This document shows, piece by piece, positions 53,538 to 62,787 of a stretch of 64,000 nt of DNA; within the stretch, counting starts at the first letter, position 1, and every line of letters starts with the position of its first letter. The DNA lies in contig NZ_JAGXJN010000002.1 in assembly GCF_019091455.1 (NCBI RefSeq), positions 124,001-188,000 of the forward strand, read 5' to 3'. The DNA is from Chitinophaga sp. GbtcB8 (GTDB taxonomy: Bacteria; Bacteroidota; Bacteroidia; Chitinophagales; Chitinophagaceae). Made by a program: the position numbers and the translations under genes. The notes under the pieces were generated by a model. It did not search any database, was not told where the DNA came from, and was given only the letters and a program-made list of their open reading frames with translations.

Positions 53538-54485
53538 ATGAGAACAGTACAACAGCCCATCCATTCCGGATGGAACGCAGCAAGCACTGCTGCGGAAATA
53601 GCTGCCGGACATGACCTGACAGGAAAGGTAGCTTTAGTGACCGGGGGAAATTCCGGTATTGGTTATGAAACCGTGAAAACCCTGGCCGCTGCCGGGGCGC
53701 AGGTAGTAGTGGGCGCAAGGGATGCGGGCAAGTGGGCGGACCGGTCTGCTGAGCTTAAGCAGGCAGCCTTTATTCCCCTTGACCTGGCTGATCCTGCTTC
53801 TGTAGATGCCTTTGCAGCACGCTTCCTGGCGGAATATAACAGCCTGCATTTACTCTTTAATAATGCAGGAATATTCCGGCCGCCAGAATTCCTGAAAGAC
53901 AAGCGGGGGTATGAGATCCAGTTTGGCGTAAACCACCTTGGCCACTTTCAGCTAAGCGGGCGCTTATGGCCGGCCTTAAGAAATGCGGGCGGGGCGCGGG
54001 TAATAGCGCTATCTTCCGTAGGCCACCGGCGTATGGGTGTGCAGCTGGATGACCTGAACTTTGAAAAACAGGGTTATGACAAGATGAAAGCCTATGGGCA
54101 GTCTAAAACCGCTAACTCACTTTTTGCAGTAGAGCTGGACCGCAGGGGGCAGGAGCATGGTGTAAGGGCATTTGCCGTGCACCCGGGAGCCATCCGCACA
54201 GACATCTTCCGTTATATGAGCAGTGAAGAGCTGCAAGCCTGGGAGCAGCAGGTTAATAACTTTAAAACCCCGCAGCAGGGCGCCGCCACAGCTGTATGGT
54301 GTGCGCTGAGCGATGAGCTGAATGGCATGGGCGGCATTTATTGTGAGGATTGCGACCTTGCGGAGCTTTTGCCCGGCGATTCCCAGGCCACCGGTTACGG
54401 CGTTCGTTCCTTTGCCGTTGACCCGGATAAAGCAGCTGCCTTATGGCAGTTCAGCGAAACAGCCACCGGGGTCAGCTGGCCCTGA
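53538..54485 (+). CDS. Short-chain dehydrogenase/reductase
   Basis: The 315-residue protein has the NAD(P)-binding motif T-G-G-N-S-G-I-G (35-42), N-N-A-G (about 110-113), the catalytic serine in A-L-S-S-V-G (about 159), and the Y-x-x-x-K pair in Y-G-Q-S-K (about 185-189). The length and the pattern are close to the retinol-dehydrogenase/WW-domain oxidoreductase-like group. The substrate is unknown. It is followed after 33 bases by an AraC-family regulator on the same strand, which may control it. Confidence 0.92.
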   Translation: MRTVQQPIHSGWNAASTAAEIAAGHDLTGKVALVTGGNSGIGYETVKTLAAAGAQVVVGARDAGKWADRSAELKQAAFIPLDLADPASVDAFAARFLAEYNSLHLLFNNAGIFRPPEFLKDKRGYEIQFGVNHLGHFQLSGRLWPALRNAGGARVIALSSVGHRRMGVQLDDLNFEKQGYDKMKAYGQSKTANSLFAVELDRRGQEHGVRAFAVHPGAIRTDIFRYMSSEELQAWEQQVNNFKTPQQGAATAVWCALSDELNGMGGIYCEDCDLAELLPGDSQATGYGVRSFAVDPDKAAALWQFSETATGVSWP

Positions 54486-54518
54486 TACCCTTACATTTGA
54501 ATTTCATAACTTAGGAAT

Positions 54519-55421
54519 ATGGATCCCCATGAGCACATTCAGCAATTTTTAAGAAGGCATGGAAGAGCCTTCAATGATGTTGGCGGTTTTTACGTGTACC
54601 GGGTAGATGATACTCACCCCGCCCACCCGTCACCATTCACCCGGCGGGATTATTATAAGATCGCACTGCTGCTGGAAGGGGAAGCCCTGGTAACCTATGC
54701 TGACCGCAGCATTCGGGTTAAAAGCGGCGCGGTTATTTTCAGCAATCCCATGATCCCCTACGCCTGGCAGCGTGTTTCGGAAAAGCAGCGTTACTACTTT
54801 TGCCTGTTTACCGGGGAGTTTGTGAGCAACCAGCTTAAGCGTGAAAGCCCTGCGGAATCTTCGCTCTTTAAGGTACAGGGTGATCATGTATTGTTTGCAG
54901 ATGAACCGGCAAAGGAAAGGATGGCCGGCATCTTTGAAATGATGCTGCAGGAGGCGGAAGGGCATTACAAATACAAGTATGATGTGCTAAGGAACCACGT
55001 ACAGCTGCTGATACATGAGGCGCTTAAAATTGCTCCCCCGGTAGATTCGTATAGCCATACCTCTTCCGCTGACCGCATCACAGAGCTGTTCCTGGAGCTG
55101 CTGGCCCGCCAGTTTCCCATCACCGCTACGCATGACCGGATCCGTATTAAAACAGCGGCGGCATTTGCGGCACAGCTATCCGTACATGTAAACTACCTGA
55201 ACAAATCCGTAAAGACGGTAACCGGCAAAACAACCACTGAGCTGATTGCCGCACATGTGATCAAAGAAGCCAGGGCGCTGCTGCAGCATACTAACTGGGA
55301 TGTGGCGGAGATCGGGTATTCCCTTGGTTTTGGGCATGCCTCCAACTTTAATTTTTTTTTCCGGAAGATGACCGGTGAAACGCCTAACCGTTTCCGGGCG
55401 GGATTGTTAACACAACATTGA
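54519..55421 (+). CDS. AraC-family transcriptional regulator
   Basis: The 300-residue protein has an N-terminal cupin-like sensing domain (about 25-120; D-Y-Y-K-I-A-L-L-L-E-G-E near residue 43-54) and a C-terminal double helix-turn-helix domain (about 205-298). The latter has the second-helix motif I-G-Y-S-L-G-F-G-H-A-S-N-F-N-F-F-F and the tail G-E-T-P-N-R-F-R. It is a typical full-length member. It probably forms an operon with the SDR gene and may respond to the SDR substrate. A strong terminator follows. Confidence 0.93.
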   Translation: MDPHEHIQQFLRRHGRAFNDVGGFYVYRVDDTHPAHPSPFTRRDYYKIALLLEGEALVTYADRSIRVKSGAVIFSNPMIPYAWQRVSEKQRYYFCLFTGEFVSNQLKRESPAESSLFKVQGDHVLFADEPAKERMAGIFEMMLQEAEGHYKYKYDVLRNHVQLLIHEALKIAPPVDSYSHTSSADRITELFLELLARQFPITATHDRIRIKTAAAFAAQLSVHVNYLNKSVKTVTGKTTTELIAAHVIKEARALLQHTNWDVAEIGYSLGFGHASNFNFFFRKMTGETPNRFRAGLLTQH

Positions 55422-55440
55422 AACAGGTAATACTTTAAAC

Positions 55441-55471
55441 AAATAGGCTGACCCGGAAGGTCAGCCTATTT
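55441..55471. terminator. Perfect bidirectional terminator between the AraC and CXXCH genes
   Basis: Thirteen-base arms AAATAGGCTGACC (55441-55453) and GGTCAGCCTATTT (55459-55471) with a five-base loop, with A and T at the two flanks. It lies between two convergent genes. Confidence 0.9.
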
Positions 55472-55498
55472 AATAGCTGATTGTTGTGTAGCTGTTGT

Positions 55499-56902
55499 TT
55501 AATGCCAGAACCGGCTGCGGGTGTTATGCCGCCTGAATTTCTGTACTGCTGCTGCATTGCTCCTGAGCAGCTTGTTTTGCTCGGAAGGTTTTGCTGCTTC
55601 AAATGCAAGCACTGATTTAAAGGCCATTACCATATCATAATCCATTGCCACCTGGCCTGAATCAAAAGGAACATTGCCATAATCATCCCTGAACCATAAA
55701 TTCCATTTGTCGCTGCCCGGGGTATAAACCAGCAGCTGATTGCCGGGAGGGAAGGGGCCAGGCAGCAGGAATGATTTAAAGGTATCCTGTGCGGGGCTAT
55801 GGCAGCTCATGCAGGATGACAAGGCCAGGTTGGTATACTTTTTACCGGTGCTGACATCATACGCTTCCTGCGCAACAGCGCCATCATTCGGGCCGCTTAA
55901 CCGGCCACCCCAGCCCAGTGTTTCTTTACTGTACGCCGGCGCTAAGGGGTTAATAACTGTTTCACTCAATTTAGGATAGGGCGGCGCCAGCGGGCTGTTT
56001 ACCCCCGGATCATTGCCCCACATGGCTCCCAACGGAACCATTTTTTCCCAGGTTGATCCTTTACGGTCTTTATCATATACGAAAGTGGAATAAACCCATC
56101 CTGTTTTAGGAGCTGTTTTGCTATCCTTCACAATTATATCCATCTGGAAAAAGCTAACCTTCCGCATCTGGTATCCTGTTGCGGGATCCGCTGATGTTGG
56201 AATGGTATCATAAACGCTGAAGGTTTGCGCATTTTCCATTACCGGCCATTGCGGATAATTGATGTTTGAAAAGGCCAGCTTTACAATAACGCTGCCTTCA
56301 GTGAATTGTGCAGCATCGTTCAGCAGGTTTACGCTCTGGCCTGTTTTGCCCCAGATCTGCCCTACGGTATATGCTGCTGTGGAATCATAGAGCACCAGCG
56401 CATAACCTGCTTCATCTTCCTTTAATGTTTTAAACATATTGGCCGGGTTGCCGTTGCCGAGGTAAGCGCCCAGGATGGCCTCTCTTTGTGTGCCCAGCCA
56501 GGGCTCATTAAACCAGCCGTACCTGGCGGATGTCCATGAGCTGTTGTTGGTAAAAAAGGGCAATAAACGCGGGGCCACATAACTTTTTAATGAATCCATG
56601 TAAGCAAATACATTCCATTCGGAAATAGATCTCCCCTTTAATGCCTGCTGCCAGGGAGGATTAACAACAGGGGCGGCTGATGCCGGGTAATCATGGCTGA
56701 GCTCAAATAATGGATCAGCATACTGCTGCTTGGATGGTACAGAATCACGGTGATTCAAAAATGCGCTGTCCAGCACAATAGCTTCCTGTCCGGATGTGCT
56801 TTCAGTCTCTTTGGGTTTGCTGTTGCTGGCGCAGTTGTAGGCAAGTATGCCCATGACAAACAGGGTGAATAGAGCGCCTGTGACACTGGATTTTTTTTTC
56901 AT
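55499..56902 (-). CDS. Lipoprotein with a single CXXCH haem motif
   Basis: The start at ATG 56902 gives 467 residues and a lipobox (A-Y-N-C, lipidated residue about 24); an upstream ATG at 56926 adds eight residues. The protein is mainly a beta-rich, soluble domain with many Trp and Tyr. Near the C-terminus it has S-C-M-S-C-H (C-x-x-C-H, residues about 363-368 in this numbering), the covalent haem c attachment motif. No second CXXCH is seen. It may be a periplasmic cytochrome-like protein of unknown electron partner. The family is unnamed to me. Confidence 0.78.
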   Translation of the reverse strand: MKKKSSVTGALFTLFVMGILAYNCASNSKPKETESTSGQEAIVLDSAFLNHRDSVPSKQQYADPLFELSHDYPASAAPVVNPPWQQALKGRSISEWNVFAYMDSLKSYVAPRLLPFFTNNSSWTSARYGWFNEPWLGTQREAILGAYLGNGNPANMFKTLKEDEAGYALVLYDSTAAYTVGQIWGKTGQSVNLLNDAAQFTEGSVIVKLAFSNINYPQWPVMENAQTFSVYDTIPTSADPATGYQMRKVSFFQMDIIVKDSKTAPKTGWVYSTFVYDKDRKGSTWEKMVPLGAMWGNDPGVNSPLAPPYPKLSETVINPLAPAYSKETLGWGGRLSGPNDGAVAQEAYDVSTGKKYTNLALSSCMSCHSPAQDTFKSFLLPGPFPPGNQLLVYTPGSDKWNLWFRDDYGNVPFDSGQVAMDYDMVMAFKSVLAFEAAKPSEQNKLLRSNAAAVQKFRRHNTRSRFWH

Positions 56903-57311
56903 TGCGTGGTGATTTGGTTTTAACATTAGGTGTATGGAAAAGGTTATTTGAGTATGGGGGATCTACAAGTTACCGGTCTGCATTCTCTGAACACGTAGTA
57001 TAAATATATGGTAAAGAAATAAATTTACAATATTTAAAATGAATACAAATGCTCGCTTACAATGAATTAGGGTGCAGGAAATGAATGGGAAGGTATTGGA
57101 AGTGTTTGCTATAAGTGCGTATGGGGGAGCTTTACAAAGATATTTGAATATAATGCTATCCAGGATCAGAAACATTTATGTGATAGGTGGTAGCCACTTT
57201 TTGCGGAGAAATTATAACAACAGCATTTGGCAATTGCTGTAAAAAAAGCATAAAACATACAGCGGAATAGCCCGTGCCAGGGGCTTTTCGCTGTATGTTC
57301 TGCGCATGCTG
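56903..57311. other. Intergenic region, no gene supported
   Basis: About 400 bases, AT-rich. Only a hairpin terminator at 57254-57299 is clear. A 70-codon frame on the minus strand (56963-57175) has odd composition and no start context, and I do not accept it. Confidence 0.6.
57254..57299 (-). terminator. Terminator of the alginate-lyase-like gene
   Basis: Arms AACATACAGCG (57254-57264) and CGCTGTATGTT (57289-57299) with an internal GCCC/GGGC pair form a long hairpin, and a T-rich run follows on the minus strand. The stop codon is 12 bases away. Confidence 0.85.
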
Positions 57312-58538
57312 TTATTGTACCGGATCCAATGTGCAGGTCAGCGTTCCATAACCCAGCTGATCATACCCACCGCTGGTGCCACCATAATTTCCGCCACCGC
57401 CTTCCGGTCTTATTTTTTCGGCAAACAGCTTACTGTAGGGAGCTGCCAAACCTTTACGTTTTACATAATGATTATACACCAGCTCCCAGATAGGACGTAC
57501 CGAACCCCGGGATGCTTCACTAATAATTGTCTGATTAACACCTAAACAATTAGTGTAAGCAACATAAGGCACGGAATCGCCCAGGTTGTATTTGGCCACA
57601 TATTCAGCCCCTTTCAAAAAACGGTTATCATCATACCCGTACAGGTCATTGCCCTGGTTCCAGGCCATTTCACAAAAAGCGCCCATTAGGCCGATACCCA
57701 ATGTGTTATGGCCCTGATCGCGGCCGCTTTCCTGCCATTGGCCCAGCCCACCGGGATGGATATACCATACTGCGTTCATAATACAACCGTTGCCGGCCCC
57801 GTGCTTGAAATAGGCTACTGCCTCATTATAAAGGTCCCGGTTATCGCACAGCACACCTATGGCTAATATGGAGTTCATTACACACAGGTCCCAGTTAGCA
57901 TAAAAATGGCTCATGCATTTTTCCTTTCTGCTAAGAAAGCTGTGATTGAGCGGGTAAAAAATGTTTAACATCATTTGCTGGAAGCGTTTGAAATCTGCTG
58001 CCTGCCATCCCTGGTAGCTGCGCATGATCTCTGCTGCATTGGCAAACTGGTATCCGTATAAGCCGGCTGCCAGGTTCACATCATTATTGCCTCCTAAGGC
58101 CGTTAGCCTGGCAGACCAAACGTTCATAATGGCGATGGATTTATCTGCATAAGCTTTGTCGCCGGAGATCTTCCACCTTAAAGCAGTAGCATAGGCAGCT
58201 GCAACATCATTATACAGCTGGCCGTAATTTTCAGCATGCACCCCATCGCTACCCCTGTAAACAACTTCTGAGGGGGTAGGCTGCCAGTTAAGCGATGCAT
58301 GTGCATTAACGGTTAGCTTATTCCAGCCGGAGAGCCAGGGCTGAGCGCCTGCATTTACCCTGGCCTTCATACGGTCAAAATCTGTTTGCTTATGCAGCAA
58401 ACCCGGATGTACAAAGGCAGTGTCATGATCGTTTAATGCCAGTTTTTCTGTTGAGGATTCGTTTCCGTCTTTTTTACAAGCGCTTGTAAATGAAATTAAA
58501 AGCACACAGGCCAGTGTGCATAGGTTTTTGATCTTCAT
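57312..58538 (-). CDS. Alginate-lyase-superfamily lipoprotein
   Basis: The 408-residue protein has a lipobox ending S-F-T-S-A-C (lipidated C21). The mature part is an alpha/alpha-barrel-type protein with the alginate lyase family (PF05426-like) pattern: H-P-G-L-L-H (about 45-50), N-A-G-A-Q-P-W (about 62-68), G-Q-L-Y-N-D-V-A-A-A-Y-A (about 105-116), and the central H-F-Y-A-N-W-D-L-C (about 211-219). Substrate could be alginate or another uronate-containing glycan. It has no obvious partner; a strong terminator follows. Confidence 0.82.
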   Translation of the reverse strand: MKIKNLCTLACVLLISFTSACKKDGNESSTEKLALNDHDTAFVHPGLLHKQTDFDRMKARVNAGAQPWLSGWNKLTVNAHASLNWQPTPSEVVYRGSDGVHAENYGQLYNDVAAAYATALRWKISGDKAYADKSIAIMNVWSARLTALGGNNDVNLAAGLYGYQFANAAEIMRSYQGWQAADFKRFQQMMLNIFYPLNHSFLSRKEKCMSHFYANWDLCVMNSILAIGVLCDNRDLYNEAVAYFKHGAGNGCIMNAVWYIHPGGLGQWQESGRDQGHNTLGIGLMGAFCEMAWNQGNDLYGYDDNRFLKGAEYVAKYNLGDSVPYVAYTNCLGVNQTIISEASRGSVRPIWELVYNHYVKRKGLAAPYSKLFAEKIRPEGGGGNYGGTSGGYDQLGYGTLTCTLDPVQ

Positions 58539-58792
58539 AGGTGCTTCAACAGTTTTGATTAGATGAATATATGGTACGGCGAAGGTACAAGATAAGTTGC
58601 CTGTTTAATAAAATATTTGAGCCGGATGCTTACAAAACTGCGCTTATACGTACACCCCCTGTTCATAATTGAACGATCCTGCTATTGAAAAAATATAATA
58701 ATGCTTTGAAATAAAGAGACTTACATCCCTGGCATAAGGTTTGACCCCGGGCTAACGGCTATTCCTATACGCCACAAAAATATTTATCACGC

Positions 58793-59986
58793 ATGAGAAG
58801 GATCTTCATTCACCTGTTGTTACTGGCATGTTATGTTACACAGGTTAAGGCGCAGTCGGCCTATGATTCGGTTGACATAGCCGTCAAAAAATTTATGGAC
58901 GATATGAACGTCCCGGGTTTTGCTGCCGGCATTGTAAAGGACGGAAAACTAAGCTGGTCCAAAGGTTATGGCCAGGCGGATATTGCCCACAACAAAGCCA
59001 TGAGCATAGACGGGATCATGAACATTGGCTCCGTATCCAAAACATTTACAACCACAGCAGCCATGCAGCTTTGGGAAAAAGGGCTTATTGACCTGGATGC
59101 CGATGTAAACACCTACCTGGATTTTAAGATCAGCAACCCGAAGTACCCGGGTAAACCGATCACCATTTTCCAGATCTTAACACATACCTCCTCTATCGTT
59201 GACGGCAAAGCCTATTCAGAAAGTTATGCCTGCGGGGATCCTAGCCTTTCGCTGAACGACTGGATCCGTGGCGCCCTGACACCCGGCGGTACGTTCTATA
59301 ATGATGGCAATAGCTTTGGCGATTGGGCGCCGGGCGCTAAACGCACGTATTCAAATGTTGCCTTTGGATTACTTGGATTGATTGTTGAAAAGGTGGCTAA
59401 ACAGCCCTTTAACTTATATTGCAGGGAGCATATTTTTCAGCCCCTGGGCATGAAAAATACCGGGTGGATGTTAAGCGAGGTGGATACAGGCAATTATATC
59501 AGGCCCTATGCCTACATCACAGAAGAGAACAGAAAAGAGTATATGACCTATGCCCGGCTGTTCCCTAATGAGACTGAGTTTAAGGCAGGTACCTTTATTC
59601 CGGTATGCTTGTATAGTTTTCCCAATTATCCTGACGGGCTTGTGAGAACCAGTGTGCGGGAAATATCCTATTACCTGGCAGCGCTCCTGAACGGCGGTGA
59701 GCTAAACGGTAAACGGATCCTGAAGCAGGCCACCATTGAAAAAATGTTTAGCCCGCAGCTTAAGGATTACAAGGCCCAGGGTTTAACCTGGCGTACCTCT
59801 GAATTTGAAACGCCGTATGGTAAGGTATTGTTATGGGGACATTCCGGCCTGGATCCCGGCATTCAAACTTTCCTGTTCTTCAATCCTGCAAATAAGACGG
59901 GTGTGATCACTTTTCAGAATAATCCTGTTGATGGGATACAAAGTATTGTTGGGAAATTATACGGGGCTGCAACGGATATAAAATAA
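58793..59986 (+). CDS. Secreted serine hydrolase, beta-lactamase class C fold
   Basis: The 397-residue protein has a signal peptide (about 1-20). The S-x-x-K catalytic motif is S-V-S-K (about 79-82 in I-G-S-V-S-K-T-F) and the Y-x-N motif is Y-S-N in K-R-T-Y-S-N-V-A-F-G (about 185). A late H-S-G segment (W-G-H-S-G, near 350) matches the third motif of esterase-like members. Members act as D-aminopeptidases, esterases or penicillin-binding proteins; antibiotic hydrolysis cannot be inferred. It is a stand-alone gene. Confidence 0.92.
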   Translation: MRRIFIHLLLLACYVTQVKAQSAYDSVDIAVKKFMDDMNVPGFAAGIVKDGKLSWSKGYGQADIAHNKAMSIDGIMNIGSVSKTFTTTAAMQLWEKGLIDLDADVNTYLDFKISNPKYPGKPITIFQILTHTSSIVDGKAYSESYACGDPSLSLNDWIRGALTPGGTFYNDGNSFGDWAPGAKRTYSNVAFGLLGLIVEKVAKQPFNLYCREHIFQPLGMKNTGWMLSEVDTGNYIRPYAYITEENRKEYMTYARLFPNETEFKAGTFIPVCLYSFPNYPDGLVRTSVREISYYLAALLNGGELNGKRILKQATIEKMFSPQLKDYKAQGLTWRTSEFETPYGKVLLWGHSGLDPGIQTFLFFNPANKTGVITFQNNPVDGIQSIVGKLYGAATDIK

Positions 59987-60104
59987 CGCCGCTTACGCAG
60001 GGGGAATTTATTTAACATTAGCAAATGTTTAGCAGTGAAGGCAATACAAAAAAAGTTATATTCGTCAGGATATTTTTAACCCTCACCCTAAAGATCCATT
60101 ATCT

Positions 60105-60497
60105 ATGAGAAAGTTGTTCCCTGTTTTATTGATGTCAGGCCTTTTGTTTTCTTTATCCAGCTTTGCCCCGGTACACCGTGGCGCACCTGTGGCCATGAAG
60201 CATGTACGCGTGTATTCCTTCCCGATCACCGGTACTACTGATGGTACGCCGGGAGCCGGCCAGCCGGCAGGCACCATTGCCTATACGGTAAACGGTAGTG
60301 GAACTACGCCTACCAGCATCACGTTCTCTACGCTGAGTGGCACATCGCTGGGCACTTATGGTTTTACCCAAAGCTCTCCCAATAATTATCTGGCTACGGG
60401 TATGAAAACGCAAACCTCTATTTCAGGTACGTATTTTCATATCAGCGGCGCCTGTGGTTCTGCCGGGTATTGCATGGAGTTCATTGGCGCACTTTAA
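60105..60497 (+). CDS. Small secreted protein of unknown function
   Basis: The 130-residue protein has a signal peptide (about 1-22, L-L-M-S-G-L-L-F-S-L-S-S-F-A). The mature chain is rich in Gly, Thr and Ser, with strand-like segments, and has a short Cys pair at the end (A-C-G-S-A-G-Y-C). I do not recognise the family. A good terminator follows after 20 bases, which supports a real gene. Confidence 0.7.
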   Translation: MRKLFPVLLMSGLLFSLSSFAPVHRGAPVAMKHVRVYSFPITGTTDGTPGAGQPAGTIAYTVNGSGTTPTSITFSTLSGTSLGTYGFTQSSPNNYLATGMKTQTSISGTYFHISGACGSAGYCMEFIGAL

Positions 60498-60516
60498 TCT
60501 TTAGTTTATAATCTTT

Positions 60517-60564
60517 AATGCCAGGCATTTCCGGAATAAACGGAGGTGCCTGGCATTTTTTTAG
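60517..60564 (+). terminator. Rho-independent terminator after the small secreted protein
   Basis: AATGCCAGGCA (60517-60527) and TGCCTGGCATT (60547-60557) pair, with an inner TCCG/CGGA helix, and a run of seven T follows on the plus strand. It also lies 26 bases downstream of the stop of the minus-strand SulP gene and could serve both genes. Confidence 0.9.
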
Positions 60565-60589
60565 CTACTACACAGTACCGGATGTTATA

Positions 60590-62122
60590 TTAGTCAATAG
60601 CAACTTTATAGTTAGGGTCTTCTATTACATTCACATCAATGATAGATCCGGCATTTTTTAGTAAGACCCGGCAGTCTTCGCTTAAGTGGCGCAGGTGCAG
60701 TTTTTTGCCTGCTTTTTTATAACGTTCGGTTAACTTATTTAATGCCTCTATAGCGCTCATGTCTGCAACCCTGCTTTCTTTAAAATCTATTATTACCTCT
60801 GATGGATCATTAAGAATGTCAAATTTCTCGGAAAAGGCGCTTACAGACCCAAAGAATAAAGGTCCATAGATCTCATAATGTTTTATTCCACTGTCATCCA
60901 CATATTTCCTGGCCCGTATTCTTTTGGCGCTTTCCCATGCAAATACCAATGCTGAAATAATAACACCGACCAATACCGCCAATGCCAGGTTATGCAACCA
61001 GACGGTAATCACAGCTACCAATATCCCAACAGCCACATCGTGGCGTGGCATTTTGTTTATAATCCTTAAGCTGATCCATTCAAAGGTACCAACAGATACC
61101 ATGATCATTACGCCAACCAGTGCAGCCATGGGTACTCTTTCAATAACCGGCGCTCCAAACAATATGATCATCAGAATGGTTAATGAAGCAATAATACCGG
61201 ATAACCTGGCCCTGGAGCCGGCTGACAAATTCACAAACGTTTGTGCGATCATGGCACAGCCACCCATGCCGGTGAAAAGTCCATTCAGCACATTGGCGCT
61301 TCCCTGTGCCATACATTCTTTATTCCCTCTGCCTCTGTTACCTGCAATTTCATCTACAACATTTAAGGTTAATAAGGTTTCAATTAACCCAACGCCTGCC
61401 ATTACAAGTGAGTAGGGGAAAATTATTTTCAGCATATCAAGATTGAAAGGAACGGATGGGAGGTGAAAAGGTGGAAACCTGCCACTGATTGAAGCAATAT
61501 CTTTTACGGTTTTGGTTTCTATCCCAAACCCCAGCACAATGCCAAATACCACAATGATAGCTACCAGGGAGGCTGGCACTGCTTTGGTTATTTTAGGGAA
61601 TAACATTACAATCAGGATTGTAAGGATCACCAGCGAAAGCATGATCCATAAGGGTGTGCCTGTAAGCCAGGCTGTACCTGTGCCGGTTGTTATTTTAAAC
61701 TGCTGGATCTGGGCCATAAATATGATCACCGCAAGCCCGTTCACAAATCCATACATGACCGGTTGCGGAACCAGGCGAATGAACTTACCCAATTTAAGCA
61801 GGCCTACTGTTATTTGTAAAATGCCAGCCAGCAGCACCGCAGCAAATACATATTCAACACCGTGGGATTGCATGAGTGCAATTAATACAACAACAGTTGC
61901 CCCGGCGCCACCTGAAACCATACCCGGACGGCCGCCCAGTACGGCGGTAACCAGGCCCATTATGAAGGCTGCATACAGGCCCGTAAGCGGAGATAAGCCT
62001 GCAAGTATTGCAAAGGAAAGTGATTCAGGGATCATTGTCATGGCCACTGTAAACCCTGCTAATACTTCTGTTTTGTAATTTACTTTTTGTCTGAAGTCAA
62101 AAAAATTAAGGTACGCCTTCAT
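60590..62122 (-). CDS. SulP family inorganic anion transporter with STAS domain
   Basis: The 510-residue protein has the SulP layout: about 11-14 hydrophobic segments from residue 17 to 400 (including A-G-L-S-P-L-T-G-L-Y and G-A-G-A-T-V near the N-terminus), then a C-terminal STAS domain (about 420-510) with V-I-I-D-F-K-E-S-R-V-A-D-M-S-A. SulP proteins transport sulfate, bicarbonate or other anions, often with protons or sodium. The substrate cannot be told. It is monocistronic; a hairpin lies in its leader about 50 bases before the start. Confidence 0.94.
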   Translation of the reverse strand: MKAYLNFFDFRQKVNYKTEVLAGFTVAMTMIPESLSFAILAGLSPLTGLYAAFIMGLVTAVLGGRPGMVSGGAGATVVVLIALMQSHGVEYVFAAVLLAGILQITVGLLKLGKFIRLVPQPVMYGFVNGLAVIIFMAQIQQFKITTGTGTAWLTGTPLWIMLSLVILTILIVMLFPKITKAVPASLVAIIVVFGIVLGFGIETKTVKDIASISGRFPPFHLPSVPFNLDMLKIIFPYSLVMAGVGLIETLLTLNVVDEIAGNRGRGNKECMAQGSANVLNGLFTGMGGCAMIAQTFVNLSAGSRARLSGIIASLTILMIILFGAPVIERVPMAALVGVMIMVSVGTFEWISLRIINKMPRHDVAVGILVAVITVWLHNLALAVLVGVIISALVFAWESAKRIRARKYVDDSGIKHYEIYGPLFFGSVSAFSEKFDILNDPSEVIIDFKESRVADMSAIEALNKLTERYKKAGKKLHLRHLSEDCRVLLKNAGSIIDVNVIEDPNYKVAID

Positions 62123-62172
62123 GTATGAAAGTTTATTAAAAGAAAGTGCCGGAAAAAATAAAATGAATGACC

Positions 62173-62196
62173 ATCCTGTTAAACATAAAACAGGAT
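62173..62196. promoter_or_regulatory. Hairpin in the leader of the SulP gene
   Basis: ATCCTGTT (62173-62180) and AACAGGAT (62189-62196) pair exactly across eight bases. It is 51 bases upstream of the SulP start and 145 bases downstream of the VOC stop, so it could be an operator, a leader hairpin or a weak terminator. Confidence 0.4.
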
Positions 62197-62340
62197 ATTA
62201 TAACAGCCGGGAGCTGTTTATCATGGTGGAGTAACCAAAGAAGATGTACGGTTGCCAGTCATATCGGGGGCGAAGATAGATAAAAATCAGACTTTATGCA
62301 ACGTTGTATATGTTTAAAAAAATGTGGTTAACATGTTATG

Positions 62341-62757
62341 CTATTCTGACCCTAATGGCGGCCTTGCGGTTTTCTTTTCAACCATCCAGTGATGCCCGAA
62401 GGGGTCTTTTACGGTGCCCTGCCGGTAACCATATTCATAATCCTTTACCGGGCTTAATACGGTACCGCCGGCTGCCGTAACTTTTGCCGCTACTGTATCC
62501 GGGTCTGGAACCAGCAATCCCATAACAACAGTAGTGCCACCCACTGTATCCGGGCTAAAATTATTGTCATTGCTTACTTCTTCATGCATGCGGAATATTG
62601 CAGCGCCAATGATCATTTCTGCAACATGCACACTGCCATCGGGATTACTCACCCGCCATTGTTCTATGGCGTCAAATGTATTTTTATAGAAATCAATAGC
62701 AGCTGCCAGGTTTTTGAGGTACAACATGGGCGCTAAAGCAGTCGTTTGATCTTCCAT
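62341..62757 (-). CDS. VOC-superfamily protein (glyoxalase/bleomycin-resistance fold)
   Basis: The 138-residue protein has the paired beta-alpha-beta-beta-beta modules of the VOC fold, starting with L-Y-L-K-N-L-A-A-A-I-D-F-Y-K-N-T-F and ending with D-P-F-G-H-H-W. The length and the pattern resemble the PhnB-like group. Metal residues are only partly evident. Substrate is unknown. It ends the run from the GH28-like gene, 31 bases after it. Confidence 0.85.
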   Translation of the reverse strand: MEDQTTALAPMLYLKNLAAAIDFYKNTFDAIEQWRVSNPDGSVHVAEMIIGAAIFRMHEEVSNDNNFSPDTVGGTTVVMGLLVPDPDTVAAKVTAAGGTVLSPVKDYEYGYRQGTVKDPFGHHWMVEKKTARPPLGSE

Positions 62758-62787
62758 AACGCAGTTTATTTTGATTTAAATATAGCG

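Noticed and set aside
56963..57175. Possible 70-residue protein in the gap after the CXXCH lipoprotein
   Set aside because: AT-rich gap DNA gives a chance frame of Phe, Ile and Leu; no start context and no neighbour support.
58793..59986. Antibiotic-resistance beta-lactamase
   Set aside because: The S-x-x-K and Y-x-N motifs define the fold only; the protein is longer than class C enzymes, and the third motif is H-S-G rather than K-T-G, as in esterases and peptidases.
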